Shown here in pieces: positions 15,754-24,964 of a stretch of 33,062 nucleotides of DNA. This stretch comes from Gracilibacillus halophilus YIM-C55.5. GTDB lineage: Bacteria > Bacillota > Bacilli > Bacillales > Amphibacillaceae. Every line of letters begins with the position of its first letter. Within the stretch, counting starts at the first letter, position 1. The notes under the pieces were generated by a model. It ran no database searches. It saw only the letters and a list, made by a program, of their open reading frames with translations, and was not told the DNA's origin. The stretch spans positions 1 to 33,062 of the forward strand of contig NZ_APML01000074.1 of the NCBI RefSeq assembly GCF_000359605.1, given 5' to 3'. The position numbers and the translations under genes were made by a program.

Positions 15754-16191
15754 CTACTTCTTTTCTTCTTGTTGTTCATCTACTGCATTCGCTGCTTCTT
15801 CAATTGCTTGTGCCACTTCTTCAGCTGCTTTTTCTGGATCTTCGTCTTTATTTAACTTTTCTTGAATCGTATCTTTTGTATCTTGCAATTTTTTAGAAAT
15901 ATTTTGTGATGCACCTGATACTTGCTTTCCAATTTGTTCTGATTGATGTTTCGCATAATCTTTCCATTCAGATCCTTTATCATAAGCAACGGATTTCCAT
16001 TCATTCGCACGATCTTTCACATAGTGAGCCCCTTGATTCAGATCACCTCTTAATTCTTTACCTGATTTAGGAGCAAAAATTAATGCTACCGATGCTCCGA
16101 CAATACCACCAATTAATGAACCAATTAAAAAGTCCTTACTATTAATATTTTCCCCTTGTTGTTCTTGATTTTGTTCTTCTTGTTTTGCCAT
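15754..16191 (-). CDS. ytxH: YtxH-family general stress protein
   Basis: A 145-residue protein with one N-terminal membrane span (FLIGSLIGGIVGASVALIF, about residues 21–39) followed by the family signature APKSGKELR. The remainder is a long charged, Gln/Lys/Glu-rich amphipathic helix region that ends in an acidic Ala-rich tail. YtxH proteins are SigB-controlled stress proteins of unknown biochemical role. The gene is 19 bp downstream of ytxG on the same strand, with GGAGG upstream of the ATG. Confidence 0.88.
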   Translation of the reverse strand: MAKQEEQNQEQQGENINSKDFLIGSLIGGIVGASVALIFAPKSGKELRGDLNQGAHYVKDRANEWKSVAYDKGSEWKDYAKHQSEQIGKQVSGASQNISKKLQDTKDTIQEKLNKDEDPEKAAEEVAQAIEEAANAVDEQQEEKK

Positions 16192-16210
16192 TATTCATTC
16201 CTCCAATACT

Positions 16211-16618
16211 TTATTTTGATTTATCTTTCTTAAATAAATTCATGGCAACTGTACTCCATTTCACCGCTTGTGCCGTCGTTTCTTTGTTTTCTTCTACGGC
16301 TTGATGAACGGAATCGGACACATGTCTTATTGAATCAGTAAAATCCTTTACAGAATCACCGATAGACTTCACACCATCAACAACTGTATTTAACTTCGTT
16401 GATTTTTCATTAATGTCCTCTGCTAATTTATTTGTCTTATTTAATAAAGCAGTTGTTTCAACAGTGATTCCTTCCATTTGCTTTTCTAGGCCTTCCAAAG
16501 TATCAGCCACGTTCGTCATTGTTCGTTCGGTTTGACGTAGCACTTTCACTAAATAAATAACTAACACAGCAAAGGCAATAGCTACGATTAGTCCAGCTAT
16601 GTATCCTAAGATTGCCAT
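16211..16618 (-). CDS. ytxG: YtxG, DUF948 membrane protein
   Basis: A 135-residue protein with one N-terminal membrane span (LGYIAGLIVAIAFAVLVIYLV) and a long heptad-like helical region typical of DUF948, with no catalytic motif. It is the first gene of the ytxGH stress unit, read from a SigB-like promoter. The ATG at 16618 has GAAGGAG eight bases upstream; a start seven codons earlier would overlap that site. Confidence 0.87.
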   Translation of the reverse strand: MAILGYIAGLIVAIAFAVLVIYLVKVLRQTERTMTNVADTLEGLEKQMEGITVETTALLNKTNKLAEDINEKSTKLNTVVDGVKSIGDSVKDFTDSIRHVSDSVHQAVEENKETTAQAVKWSTVAMNLFKKDKSK

Positions 16619-16677
16619 TTGATTCACTCCTTCTTTCAAAAATGCAATACTTATCAGTGACTGCTCTTAATTATGTT

Positions 16678-16702
16678 ATACCCGATACTAGCTATTCTAA
16701 AC
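16678..16702 (-). promoter_or_regulatory. SigB-type promoter of ytxGH
   Basis: GTTTAG (16697–16702) and GGGTAT (16678–16683) are separated by 13 bp on the minus strand. This matches the SigB consensus GTTTAA-N12-15-GGGTAT in 11 of 12 bases, about 60 bases before the ytxG start. ytxGH is stress-controlled in B. subtilis, so this fits. Confidence 0.75.
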
Positions 16703-16752
16703 AATGATCCACATATTTTCAAAAATTCGTGTGCTCTGTTAAATTTGGTTAT

Positions 16753-16785
16753 AAAAAAAGAAGGAGTATCTATTCCTTCTTTTTC
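16753..16785 (-). terminator. Rho-independent terminator of murC
   Basis: AGAAGGA/TCCTTCT, extended by the flanking A and T runs, forms a hairpin followed by a T run on the minus strand. It lies about 50 bases past the murC stop and separates murC from the SigB-driven ytxGH unit. Confidence 0.8.
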
Positions 16786-16833
16786 AAAAATGATTAACAT
16801 ATATTCTATTCGACATGTTAGCGAATATATCCT

Positions 16834-18132
16834 TTATTTTAGATAGGTTTTTTCATAGGCTTCTTGATATTTTTGTATATCTCCAGCCCCCATAAATATG
16901 AGTACAGCATCATCATGAGCGTAAAGTTCACCTATAGATTCCTCATTGATTAATTCACTTTGATCGATCAACCTTTGTAAATCTTCGGCTGTTAACGTTT
17001 TGTCCCCTTCACGAGCCGAACCAAAAATTTCACAAATATAAACATGATCAGCTTGCTTTAACGCTTCAGCAAATTCGTTTAAGAAGGTTTGTGTTCTTGT
17101 ATACGTATGAGGCTGAAATACAGTCACTATATTTTTTTCGGGATATTTCTTTCGAGCAGCGTCAATGGTAACCTCGATTTCCTTTGGATGATGAGCATAA
17201 TCATCAATTAACACTTGATTACCTATTTGCTTCTCCGCGAATCGCCGTTTGACACCTTGAAATGAAACAATTTCCTTAATTTCGGATACATTTAAATCTT
17301 CATAATGGCAAATGGCAATCACGGCTAGCGCATTTAAAATATTATGATCGCCATGCATTTGAATTTCAAAGGTTTCATAATAATTATTTCGAACAAATAC
17401 ATCAAATGTGGTACCATCTTCAGTTACTTCAATATTCTTCGCTTGAAAGTCGTTCGTGTCATTCATCCCATAATAAAGAACAGGAACTTTTGCTTGTATG
17501 GCTTGAAGGTTTTCGTCATCTCCACAAGCTACGATACCTTTTTTTACACGGTCTGCCATTTCTTGAAAGGCACGAAACACATCATCGATATCTTTAAAAT
17601 AATCTGGATGATCAAAATCAATATTTGTCATAATGGCATAATCAGGTTGATACGCTAAAAAATGACGTCTATATTCACACGCTTCGAATACGAAATATTC
17701 ACTCTTTTCATCTCCCTTACCCGTTCCATCACCAATTAAATATGAAATCGGATAAGACCGATCTAAAACATGAGCAAGTAATCCTGTTGTCGATGTTTTG
17801 CCATGTGCACCTGTTACGGCAATACTTGTATATTGATTCGCCCACTCGCCCAAAAATTCATGATAGCGATAAAATGGTATGCCAAGTGATTTCGCCTGTT
17901 TTATCTCAGGATGATCTTCACGAAAAGCATTTCCTGCTATAATCGTTTGTTTTGGATGAATATTCTTTTCTGAAAATGGTAATATATTTATTTCCTTTTC
18001 TTCTAATCCTTTTTGTGTAAAAAAATATTTATCTACATCGGAACCTTGCACCTTTTCACCGGAGTCATGAAGAATTTGTGCCAATGCACTCATTCCTGTT
18101 CCTTTTATACCAATAAAATGGTAAACAGTCAT
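16834..18132 (-). CDS. murC: UDP-N-acetylmuramate–L-alanine ligase
   Basis: A cytoplasmic Mur ligase that adds L-Ala to UDP-MurNAc using ATP. It shows the N-terminal nucleotide-sugar loop GIKGTGMS (8–15), the ATP loop GAHGKTS (108–114), the Mur central domain ([11 protein letters not shown]) and the C-terminal domain ([27 protein letters not shown]). At 432 residues its length is normal. The ATG at 18132 has GGAGG nine bases upstream; the in-frame GTG two codons earlier is less suitable. It lies downstream of sftA with its own 239-bp upstream region. Confidence 0.96.
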   Translation of the reverse strand: MTVYHFIGIKGTGMSALAQILHDSGEKVQGSDVDKYFFTQKGLEEKEINILPFSEKNIHPKQTIIAGNAFREDHPEIKQAKSLGIPFYRYHEFLGEWANQYTSIAVTGAHGKTSTTGLLAHVLDRSYPISYLIGDGTGKGDEKSEYFVFEACEYRRHFLAYQPDYAIMTNIDFDHPDYFKDIDDVFRAFQEMADRVKKGIVACGDDENLQAIQAKVPVLYYGMNDTNDFQAKNIEVTEDGTTFDVFVRNNYYETFEIQMHGDHNILNALAVIAICHYEDLNVSEIKEIVSFQGVKRRFAEKQIGNQVLIDDYAHHPKEIEVTIDAARKKYPEKNIVTVFQPHTYTRTQTFLNEFAEALKQADHVYICEIFGSAREGDKTLTAEDLQRLIDQSELINEESIGELYAHDDAVLIFMGAGDIQKYQEAYEKTYLK

Positions 18133-18173
18133 AAACACGAACCTCCAAAATCTTGTTTAAGTAACATGTCATT

Positions 18174-18292
18174 GCACGGATGAAATAAATTGTTCGATGA
18201 ATGTCATCTGTGCGTTTAACATATTATATACATTCATCACCTTGTTTGTTCATTGATAGACAATCGTTAATGTAATCAATCATTGTCTATCA
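18174..18292. repeat. Two inverted repeats in the sftA–murC gap
   Basis: The 239-bp gap upstream of murC holds two dyads. One is a 10-bp dyad (GCACGGATGA 18174–18183 / TCATCTGTGC 18204–18213, one G·T). The other is a perfect 11-bp dyad (TGATAGACAAT 18254–18264 / ATTGTCTATCA 18282–18292). Neither is followed by a T run in the minus direction, so they are not obvious terminators. A 12-base palindrome (CCATTCGAATGG, 18338–18349) follows sftA. The two dyads may be operators or leader stems of murC. Confidence 0.45.
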
Positions 18293-18371
18293 TATAGCAA
18301 TTTAACCGATACGACAAGGATATTTTTATTGGATTAGCCATTCGAATGGAATTGATCAACTTCTTGTTTTG

Positions 18372-20486
18372 TCACCAAAATCTCTCTTGCTTACTTCCAT
18401 TTTGCCCTGAGATAATACCTGATTCTTCCATTAAATCAATAAAACGAGCGGCGCGGTTATATCCAATTTTAAACCGTCGTTGCAGCAATGATGCGCTAGC
18501 ACCATCATGTTCAATAACAAAGTCAATTGCTTCTTGATACAGTGGGTCCTCATTTTCCATATCGACTTTTTCTAATAATTGTTCTTGTTCAAATAAATAC
18601 TGTGGTGAAGCATGTTGTTTTACATAGTCGGTAATTTCTTCAATTTCTTCATCAGAGACAAAAGCGCCTTGGATTCGTTGTGTATCCGATGAACCATTTT
18701 CGATAAACAACATATCTCCTTTTCCCAAAAGCTTTTCTGCTCCACCCATATCCAATATGGTACGGGAATCAACTTGTTGTGACACACTGAAAGCAATTCG
18801 TGTAGGGACATTTGCCTTAATTAATCCTGTGATCACATCAACAGACGGACGCTGTGTCGCAATTAAAAGATGCATACCACACGCTCGTGCCTTTTGAGCA
18901 ATACGACATATCGCATCTTCGACATCTTGCGGTGAAGTCATCATCAAATCTGCTAGCTCATCGATGACGATCACCATATAAGGTAATTTTTCGGCTGAAC
19001 GACCTTGAGTTTCCATCTTTTGATTATAACGCTCGATATCTCTTGCGCCTTCAGTAACAAATTTCTCATAGCGCTCTTCCATTTCAGATACCGCCCACTT
19101 TAGTGCGGTTGTTGCAGCTTTGACATCAGTAATAACCGGTGATACTAAGTGCGGAATATCATTATAAGGCGCTAATTCGACCATTTTCGGATCAATGAGC
19201 AAAAATTTCACATCTTGATGTGATGATTTATATAATAGACTGATCAGAATCGTATTAATACAAACACTTTTCCCTGAACCTGTAGCACCTGCAATTAAAC
19301 CATGTGGCATCTTTTGTAGATCAGTTACAATCGCTTCTCCCTCAATATCAGATCCTAGCGCAACTGCTAACGGTGACGTTTCTTGTTGAAAAGTGTTCGT
19401 TGCGATTAATTGTTGTAATAACACCGGTTCTGCTTTATCATTTGGGACTTCAATTCCGATCGTACTTTTACCCGGAATCGGCGCCTCCATCCGGATATCT
19501 TTCGCTGCAAGATTCAGTTTAATGTCGTCTGATAGATTTTTTATCTTACTTACTTTTACGCCTGGTTCTGGTTGAATTTCAAACCTTGTTACCGTTGGCC
19601 CCTGTGTAGCATCAACGACTTGTGCCTTAATTTGAAATTGCGTCAGCGTATGCTGCAATCGGTCCATTTGTTCCTGCACCCATTGACTGTTTCGATCGAA
19701 TGAATGGGTCGTATTTTTTTGTAATAAATTTGCTGGTATATCGACTTTTTCATTATGTAGCTTTGATTGATCATAAGTTGTTTGTGTGCGTTTTTGTTGC
19801 TTATCCATCTGCTTCTTCTTATCACGTGGTGTCATGATCACGTGATGTGGTATAGAAGAAGACGATTTTCTTTCTTGACGGTGATCCATTTGTTCCTTAT
19901 CTTGCGAATGTTGTATGCGATTGTCATGAGTTTCTGGTTCATTTGGCGCATCGTCAATTGTTGATGTATTATCAGTTGCCGATTCATCATCCGTTTTGTC
20001 ATATTCCACTTGTTCTGGTTGATTTCTTCGTTTTATATTCAAAGCGTCGCTATCATTTCGCTCATGCTGACACGATTGTTGGTTTTGAATCAGATGGCTT
20101 TTGCCTTGCCATTGGTCTTTTTGATGTTGACTGTTTTCTTTATAACCTTGAACTCTTTCAAGTGGTGTTTGCTTATCCTTAGGTTGTCTTGATTGCTTCT
20201 CACGTTGTAAACCATGGATAGGAGAGGGGACTTCACTTGGCGTAAATGGCTGATCAAGCTCTTCGTTGTTTGTCCCCGTTTCTTTTGTATCTGTATTCGT
20301 CGTTTCTCGTTTCCGACGTGACCGCCAGTGCAGATCTCCACTTTGCCTCGCTTGGTTCGTCGGATATTGATAGGCTATACGTGTTTCAATTGATTTCTGA
20401 CGGGATTGTCGCATCAATGGACGTTTTTCCTTGTCATCATTAGATTTTCTGTTCTGGTTCCATCTTTCTCGAAAAGATTTCCACAT
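18372..20486 (-). CDS. sftA: Soluble FtsK/SpoIIIE-type DNA translocase SftA
   Basis: A 704-residue hexameric DNA pump that helps clear chromosome from the closing division septum. Residues 1 to about 260 are low-complexity and charged (Gln, Lys, Arg, Glu, Ser) with no membrane span. This separates it from SpoIIIE and matches SftA (YtpS), which is cytoplasmic and recruited to the septum. The motor follows, with Walker A GATGSGKS (400–407), Walker B region MVIVIDELADLMM and the LLIATQRPSVDVITGLIKAN motif. The C-terminal gamma winged helix (RRFKIGYNRAARFIDLMEESG) would read polarity sequences. It is shorter than B. subtilis SftA (about 950), mainly in the linker. The AAAGGA ribosome site is rather far from the ATG, so the start is the least certain part. 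Confidence 0.92.
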   Translation of the reverse strand: MWKSFRERWNQNRKSNDDKEKRPLMRQSRQKSIETRIAYQYPTNQARQSGDLHWRSRRKRETTNTDTKETGTNNEELDQPFTPSEVPSPIHGLQREKQSRQPKDKQTPLERVQGYKENSQHQKDQWQGKSHLIQNQQSCQHERNDSDALNIKRRNQPEQVEYDKTDDESATDNTSTIDDAPNEPETHDNRIQHSQDKEQMDHRQERKSSSSIPHHVIMTPRDKKKQMDKQQKRTQTTYDQSKLHNEKVDIPANLLQKNTTHSFDRNSQWVQEQMDRLQHTLTQFQIKAQVVDATQGPTVTRFEIQPEPGVKVSKIKNLSDDIKLNLAAKDIRMEAPIPGKSTIGIEVPNDKAEPVLLQQLIATNTFQQETSPLAVALGSDIEGEAIVTDLQKMPHGLIAGATGSGKSVCINTILISLLYKSSHQDVKFLLIDPKMVELAPYNDIPHLVSPVITDVKAATTALKWAVSEMEERYEKFVTEGARDIERYNQKMETQGRSAEKLPYMVIVIDELADLMMTSPQDVEDAICRIAQKARACGMHLLIATQRPSVDVITGLIKANVPTRIAFSVSQQVDSRTILDMGGAEKLLGKGDMLFIENGSSDTQRIQGAFVSDEEIEEITDYVKQHASPQYLFEQEQLLEKVDMENEDPLYQEAIDFVIEHDGASASLLQRRFKIGYNRAARFIDLMEESGIISGQNGSKQERFW

Positions 20487-20580
20487 CGTACGTTCACACT
20501 CGCTTCCTTTAACGCGATAATAAATGAAGATAGCACAAAAATTCCCTCGTCATATGACAAAGGAACCTCTGCATTGGTTG

Positions 20581-21384
20581 TTAATTTTTCGGCTTGTTTT
20601 TGGCTAATATAAAAACAGGTTCTAAGTGCTTATCTTCATAAATAAAGGATAATGAAGTAATCGGTACTCGACCTTCTGCAAAAAACTTCATCGTCATTTG
20701 TGCTAAAACATCATATCCAGTGTCATTTTGTATATCTGCGACGATAAATACATCTTGATGAGGAACGGCTACAGCTAATTCGCCTACTGCATTTGCCTTC
20801 ATTTCCTCTAAAAATGCTTCATTCAGAATTCGACTGGCATCATATCCATCTTGTGTGGCAATAAAATAAAAGTCATTTCCTGCGACTGTATCACGTTTAG
20901 GTTCAACTGATAAAGAACGCACATTAAAGCTTGCGATTTCCTTTAACCGATCAAATGTCCAACCTTGTTCTTGTAACATTTGTTGATCGATGAGTTGATA
21001 AGTAGATCCTAAATCAAGTGCATAATAAATATTTGTTTCAGCTGTGTGCTCACTGTATAATAATGGAACTTCACTTTTGGTTTCTTTAGGAAACGAAGTC
21101 GATCGAATCACTGGATAAATTTGTTGTTCTTGTCCTGACAAATGGTGCTCTTCATGCATCATTTGTAGCGATTCAGTCACATGAAATTTTAATTCATCCA
21201 ATGCAGCGTCTCCACGTTCTTCATATTTTGAAATAACATTCGGAATATTGATCGAAACTCCCTGTTTCGATTCCGCTCCTTCTATACGGTAAAGATCTTT
21301 ATCTCGAATAAAAGATGTTTGCCATTCTTCATTTTTAAATAACTCATCTAGTTTCTTTTTCATTTTTATTGTTGTCATCTTCAT
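20581..21384 (-). CDS. ytpQ: YtpQ, DUF1444 protein
   Basis: A 267-residue cytoplasmic protein matching the B. subtilis YtpQ (DUF1444) family by length, position and sequence feel. The family has no established biochemical function. There is no signal peptide or membrane span. The ATG at 21384 has GGAGG nine bases upstream; the ATG at 21393 is directly against that site. In B. subtilis the tRNA-binding-domain gene ytpR lies next to it; here only 94 bp separate ytpQ from sftA, so ytpR is absent. Confidence 0.8.
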   Translation of the reverse strand: MKMTTIKMKKKLDELFKNEEWQTSFIRDKDLYRIEGAESKQGVSINIPNVISKYEERGDAALDELKFHVTESLQMMHEEHHLSGQEQQIYPVIRSTSFPKETKSEVPLLYSEHTAETNIYYALDLGSTYQLIDQQMLQEQGWTFDRLKEIASFNVRSLSVEPKRDTVAGNDFYFIATQDGYDASRILNEAFLEEMKANAVGELAVAVPHQDVFIVADIQNDTGYDVLAQMTMKFFAEGRVPITSLSFIYEDKHLEPVFILAKNKPKN

Positions 21385-21500
21385 TGTCTTCATCCTCCTT
21401 TTCGGAAGAAACCATTCACTTTATTGTAACACGTCATCAACGAATGTAAAATATCATGACTTGTTTTTCACATTTGCTTCTATAAGAATACTTTTACGCC

Positions 21501-21535
21501 TATAATAAGAAAACTTGGCAGTATTGCCAAGTTTT
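21501..21535 (-). terminator. Rho-independent terminator of the ytpP unit
   Basis: An 11-bp stem, AAAACTTGGCA/TGCCAAGTTTT (21510–21520 and 21525–21535), with a four-base loop. It begins inside the ytpP stop codon and is followed by TTCTTATTATA on the minus strand. Confidence 0.75.
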
Positions 21536-21849
21536 TAAAAGCATTTATCAAGAAATACTTCAATTTCTTCTTTTGTCTTACGATCTTTACTAACAAAGCG
21601 GTCCGTTTCTTCTCCATGATGAAAGGCTATAAAGCTTGGAATTCCAAAAATATCATAAGTTGCACATAGATCGATAAATTCATCACGATTCATATATACA
21701 AACGTATACGTTGAGTAGTTATTTTCAATCTCAGGTAAAACTGGTTCAATTACCCGACAATCGGGGCACCAATCTGCTGACACATAGATTATGACTCTCT
21801 CTTTTTCTATCCAGTCATAAAACGCTTGTTCTGAAGTTAAAGTTTCCAT
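21535..21849 (-). CDS. ytpP: Thioredoxin-like protein YtpP
   Basis: A 104-residue thioredoxin-fold protein. The redox motif is WCPDC (residues 27–31), differing from the thioredoxin WCGPC, and the cis-Pro is P71 in GIPSF. It has no signal peptide, so it acts in the cytoplasm. The CPDC centre suggests a specialised disulfide reductase or low-molecular-weight thiol partner; the substrate is not known from sequence. It starts 20 bp after the upstream membrane-anchored gene, with AGAGGGGG before the ATG, and shares its promoter. Confidence 0.88.
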   Translation of the reverse strand: METLTSEQAFYDWIEKERVIIYVSADWCPDCRVIEPVLPEIENNYSTYTFVYMNRDEFIDLCATYDIFGIPSFIAFHHGEETDRFVSKDRKTKEEIEVFLDKCF

Positions 21850-21870
21850 TGTAAAGTCCCCCTCTTTTCT

Positions 21871-22404
21871 TCACTCTTCATGATCATTATAGATGAGCGA
21901 ATTCGCAATGAGCATCATATCTTTTGCATCTGTCGCTGCATCACTTTTTTCAGTTATAGTGGTTATTTTTATACCACCAACACCTATTTGCAATTGAAAT
22001 TCACTTTTCGTATCAGCTTCTGAAATATATATATAACCAAAACGCCCTTGATTTTCAAACGACTCTAACAACAGATGATCGTTTTTTTCATTTACCGCTT
22101 CATAATTTAACTGACTTGACTCATTCTCCAACGAATTATGAAAAAGGATATACGTTTGTCCATTACTTTCTAAAATCACATTATTCGATTCCTGTTCGAA
22201 GACTTCGAAAGTATTCGGTAAAAACAAGGATAATTGGTTTAAGTCTTGATTAGGTGTTTTTGCCTCTTGATTAAAAGCTTGTTCAACCGCTTGATTTGAT
22301 TGTTGTAAGACTTCCTCCACTGGCTGCCTAGTCGATATGGCTATGGCAATAACAAATGCACATAATACTGTCACTGTTAGCACAGCCGATTTTGGTAACT
22401 TCAT
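21871..22404 (-). CDS. Unknown membrane-anchored protein upstream of ytpP
   Basis: A 177-residue protein with an N-terminal membrane span (VLTVTVLCAFVIAIAIS, about 8–24) preceded by Lys. Most of the protein is therefore probably outside the membrane. There is no typical lipobox or clear signal peptidase site. The extracellular part is acidic and Gln/Asn/Glu-rich, with predicted strands (about 68–170) and no catalytic motif that I can name. GGAGG lies six bases before the ATG. It is cotranscribed with the thioredoxin-like ytpP. I do not recognise the family. Confidence 0.7.
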   Translation of the reverse strand: MKLPKSAVLTVTVLCAFVIAIAISTRQPVEEVLQQSNQAVEQAFNQEAKTPNQDLNQLSLFLPNTFEVFEQESNNVILESNGQTYILFHNSLENESSQLNYEAVNEKNDHLLLESFENQGRFGYIYISEADTKSEFQLQIGVGGIKITTITEKSDAATDAKDMMLIANSLIYNDHEE

Positions 22405-22446
22405 ACAAATCCTCCTGATATGATAGTCCTAATTCCCCCTTCACTA

Positions 22447-22474
22447 ATGATACTATGAAATTCGCAATTGACAA
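22447..22474 (-). promoter_or_regulatory. SigA-type promoter of the 177-residue gene and ytpP
   Basis: TTGTCA (22469–22474) and TATCAT (22447–22452) on the minus strand have a 16-bp spacer, about 40 bases before the start codon. Confidence 0.55.
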
Positions 22475-22576
22475 GAGGTAAAATTGTAAAAAAATTTTGA
22501 AATGAAAACATTTTGTAACATTCAATTGCATCTATACTTACATCATTATCAATCGATTTACTTCTAGATTGCACTT

Positions 22577-23641
22577 TTATTTTTGATGAAGTTGATCAAC
22601 TGTTGTTTGATCAGTAGATTTTACCAATTTTACTAGTAATTCTTTCGCAGCTTCATAGTCATCTACATGAATGATCGATGCATGTGTATGAATATATCGC
22701 GAACAAATCCCAATCACCGCAGACGGTATGCCTTGATTACTGATATGGACACTCCCTGCATCAGTTCCACCCTGCGAAATAAAATATTGATAGGGTATAT
22801 CGTACTTCTCTGCCGTATCTAAAACAAAATCACGCATCCCATGATCTGTTATCATTGAACGATCAAATATTCGCAGCAAAGCGCCTTTTCCTAAATGGCC
22901 AAACGCTTGATCTTCCCCACTCATATCATTAGCAGGTGAAGCATCTAATGCATAGAAAATATCAGGTTGAATCATGTTTGCAGCTACTTTTGCTCCTCTT
23001 AAGCCCACTTCTTCTTGCACAGTAGCACCTGAATACAGTTGATTTGGAAGTAGTTCATGTTGGACTTCTTTTAAAAGATCAATCGCTAGTCCACAGCCAT
23101 ATCGATTATCCCATGCTTTAGCCATAATTTTCTTGTCATTCTTCATTGGTGTAAAAGGGGAAACAGGCAAGATCGACTGACCTGGTCGTATGCCCATTCC
23201 TTGTGCATCAGATTTATCATCAGCACCAACGTCAATCAGCATATTTTTTTGTTCCATCGGTTGTTTTCGCTGTTCTTCAGTTAAATTATGTGGTGGAATC
23301 GATCCAATTACACCAATTACAGGGCCGTCTTCCGTATAAATTTCCACGCGCTGACTTAATAGGACTTGAGACCACCAGCCACCTAAAGGTTGAAAACGTA
23401 TCATACCAGTATCGGTAATTTGGGTTACCATAAAAGCCACTTCATCCATATGCCCTGCTACTAGCACTTTTGGACCTTCACCATGCTTGACACCAAAAAC
23501 GCCACCAAGTCGATCTTGAATGACTTCATCTGAATGTTTATGTAATTGTGTTTTCATATAATCTCGTACTTGATGTTCATTACCTGGAGCTCCAGGTAGT
23601 TCTGTCAACGTTTGAAACATATTTAAGGTTTCACGTTTCAC
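22577..23641 (-). CDS. ytoP: M42-family metallo-aminopeptidase
   Basis: A 354-residue cytoplasmic peptidase of the M42 (glutamyl aminopeptidase/TET) family, which forms large cage-like particles that trim N-terminal residues from peptides. Metal-binding and catalytic segments are in order: GHMDEVAFM (first His/Asp), [15 protein letters not shown] (bridging Asp), QEEVGLRGA (Glu-Glu pair) and [11 protein letters not shown]; the last metal His should be among the two His of YIHTHASI. Older annotations call this family endoglucanase, which is wrong. The start is a GTG at 23641 with AAGGAG eight bases upstream; a GTG three codons earlier overlaps the ribosome site. It is monocistronic. Confidence 0.9.
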   Translation of the reverse strand: MKRETLNMFQTLTELPGAPGNEHQVRDYMKTQLHKHSDEVIQDRLGGVFGVKHGEGPKVLVAGHMDEVAFMVTQITDTGMIRFQPLGGWWSQVLLSQRVEIYTEDGPVIGVIGSIPPHNLTEEQRKQPMEQKNMLIDVGADDKSDAQGMGIRPGQSILPVSPFTPMKNDKKIMAKAWDNRYGCGLAIDLLKEVQHELLPNQLYSGATVQEEVGLRGAKVAANMIQPDIFYALDASPANDMSGEDQAFGHLGKGALLRIFDRSMITDHGMRDFVLDTAEKYDIPYQYFISQGGTDAGSVHISNQGIPSAVIGICSRYIHTHASIIHVDDYEAAKELLVKLVKSTDQTTVDQLHQK

Positions 23642-23836
23642 TGTTATCACTCCTTACATCAATGTGTACTTCACCCGTAAATAAGAATTTTTGTATAATT
23701 ACTATACCACTTTTGTTATGATGACAAAAACTTCTCTGCTCACGATCGCATGACTTGCTTTTCAAGAAATGTATTACGTATGATGAAATGGATATCAAAT
23801 ATACTAAAGGGATGGAAAGATACGGAGGGATTTATA

Positions 23837-24151
23837 TTGAAATGGGCCAAACTCTTTAGTGTAGCAGCTGCTGGATTTGTGTTAGGTTACATTACCTATT
23901 TGTCAACTCAAAATCATTCTTACATCAAACCTGAAAGGGCATTGAAGCTGGTCAAAAATATGTTCAATCAAGACTATGAGGTGAGTGGCTCTTGGATTTA
24001 TATGAAACCTACAACTATTGATCGAAACGGATTAACATATGACATTTATCAAGGAGGGATTACCAAACACATAAACGGTGAACATCAACCGGTCCAATTT
24101 TACCTCGATGCAAAAACAGGAACGATTTTAGACGTATTTGAAGAACAATAA
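23837..24151 (+). CDS. ytzB: PepSY-domain membrane protein, YtzB-like
   Basis: A 104-residue protein with a membrane span near the N-terminus (LFSVAAAGFVLGYITYL) and an extracytoplasmic PepSY-like domain (SYIKPERALKLVKNMF…YDIYQGGITK…FYLDAKTGTILDVFE). PepSY proteins are thought to inhibit or chaperone extracellular proteases. TTG at 23837 is chosen because GGAGGG lies seven bases upstream and the resulting length suits YtzB. The frame stays open upstream to an ATG at 23750, which would add 29 residues with no ribosome site that I can see. Confidence 0.75.
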   Translation: MKWAKLFSVAAAGFVLGYITYLSTQNHSYIKPERALKLVKNMFNQDYEVSGSWIYMKPTTIDRNGLTYDIYQGGITKHINGEHQPVQFYLDAKTGTILDVFEEQ

Positions 24152-24185
24152 GTGAATCCGCTACACATAAATCAAACCATTGTAA

Positions 24186-24225
24186 AAGAAAAACTGCTCA
24201 AAACTTTTGTTGAGCAGTTTTACTT
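24186..24225. terminator. Bidirectional terminator between ytzB and trmB
   Basis: An 11-bp stem, AAAACTGCTCA/TGAGCAGTTTT (24190–24200 and 24211–24221), has T-rich tails on both strands. It overlaps the trmB stop codon. Confidence 0.75.
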
Positions 24226-24861
24226 AGGTATATGTGCGATTAACCGATAAATCGGCTGACCTTTCGCCGCAAATTTTTCTTCATATTCCGTCATGACATT
24301 GGTTGGGTCTTCTAATTCGTGTAAGTCTAAAGATACTTCATCAAAAATACAACCATATTGCGACATGCTTGCCAACGAATACTCAAAAAACCCTCGATTA
24401 TCCGTCTTTAGAACGACTTTACCTTCAGGCTTTAAAAGTTGTTGGTACTGCTTTAGAAAGTACGGAAACGTTAATCGACGCTTCTCATGACGATTTTTCG
24501 GCCATGGGTCAGAAAAATTCAAATAAATCATATCTATTTCATTTTCAGCAAATATGCTCGTTAAATCCATTGCATCCTCATTTAATAATCGAACATTGGA
24601 TAACTGTTTTTTCTTTATCTTTTGAACCGCAGATACAATAATACTTTCAACAATTTCGATTCCCACAAAATTATCGTTAGGGTATTGTTTTGCCATTCCT
24701 TTGATAAATTGACCTTTCCCTGTACCAATTTCTAAATGAAGCGGAGCATCATTTGAAAAATACTCCCTCCATTTCCCAAAATATTGTGACGGTTCTGGCA
24801 AAACAATATCAGTATTTTCCTTAATAAAATCTGCCGCCCACGGTTTATATCTTGCTCTCAT
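24220..24861 (-). CDS. trmB: tRNA (guanine-N7-)-methyltransferase
   Basis: A 213-residue Rossmann-fold methyltransferase that makes m7G46 in tRNA from S-adenosylmethionine. The SAM site LEIGTGKGQFIKGMA is at about 44–58, the acidic NFVGIEI strand follows, and the family signature YLNFSDPWPKNRHEKRRLT lies at about 118–136. The C-terminal TxYExKF motif is present as TEYEEKF. Length matches B. subtilis TrmB (YtmQ). AAAGGAG precedes the ATG by ten bases. Confidence 0.95.
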   Translation of the reverse strand: MRARYKPWAADFIKENTDIVLPEPSQYFGKWREYFSNDAPLHLEIGTGKGQFIKGMAKQYPNDNFVGIEIVESIIVSAVQKIKKKQLSNVRLLNEDAMDLTSIFAENEIDMIYLNFSDPWPKNRHEKRRLTFPYFLKQYQQLLKPEGKVVLKTDNRGFFEYSLASMSQYGCIFDEVSLDLHELEDPTNVMTEYEEKFAAKGQPIYRLIAHIPK

Positions 24862-24964
24862 ACATCTTTTACTCCTTTAATTCTTGCTCACAGTTTAGAG
24901 TTTGTCTATTGTGATGAATAAATACACACCAATCGCTCATGCTACAATTAAAGGTGGGATTAGT

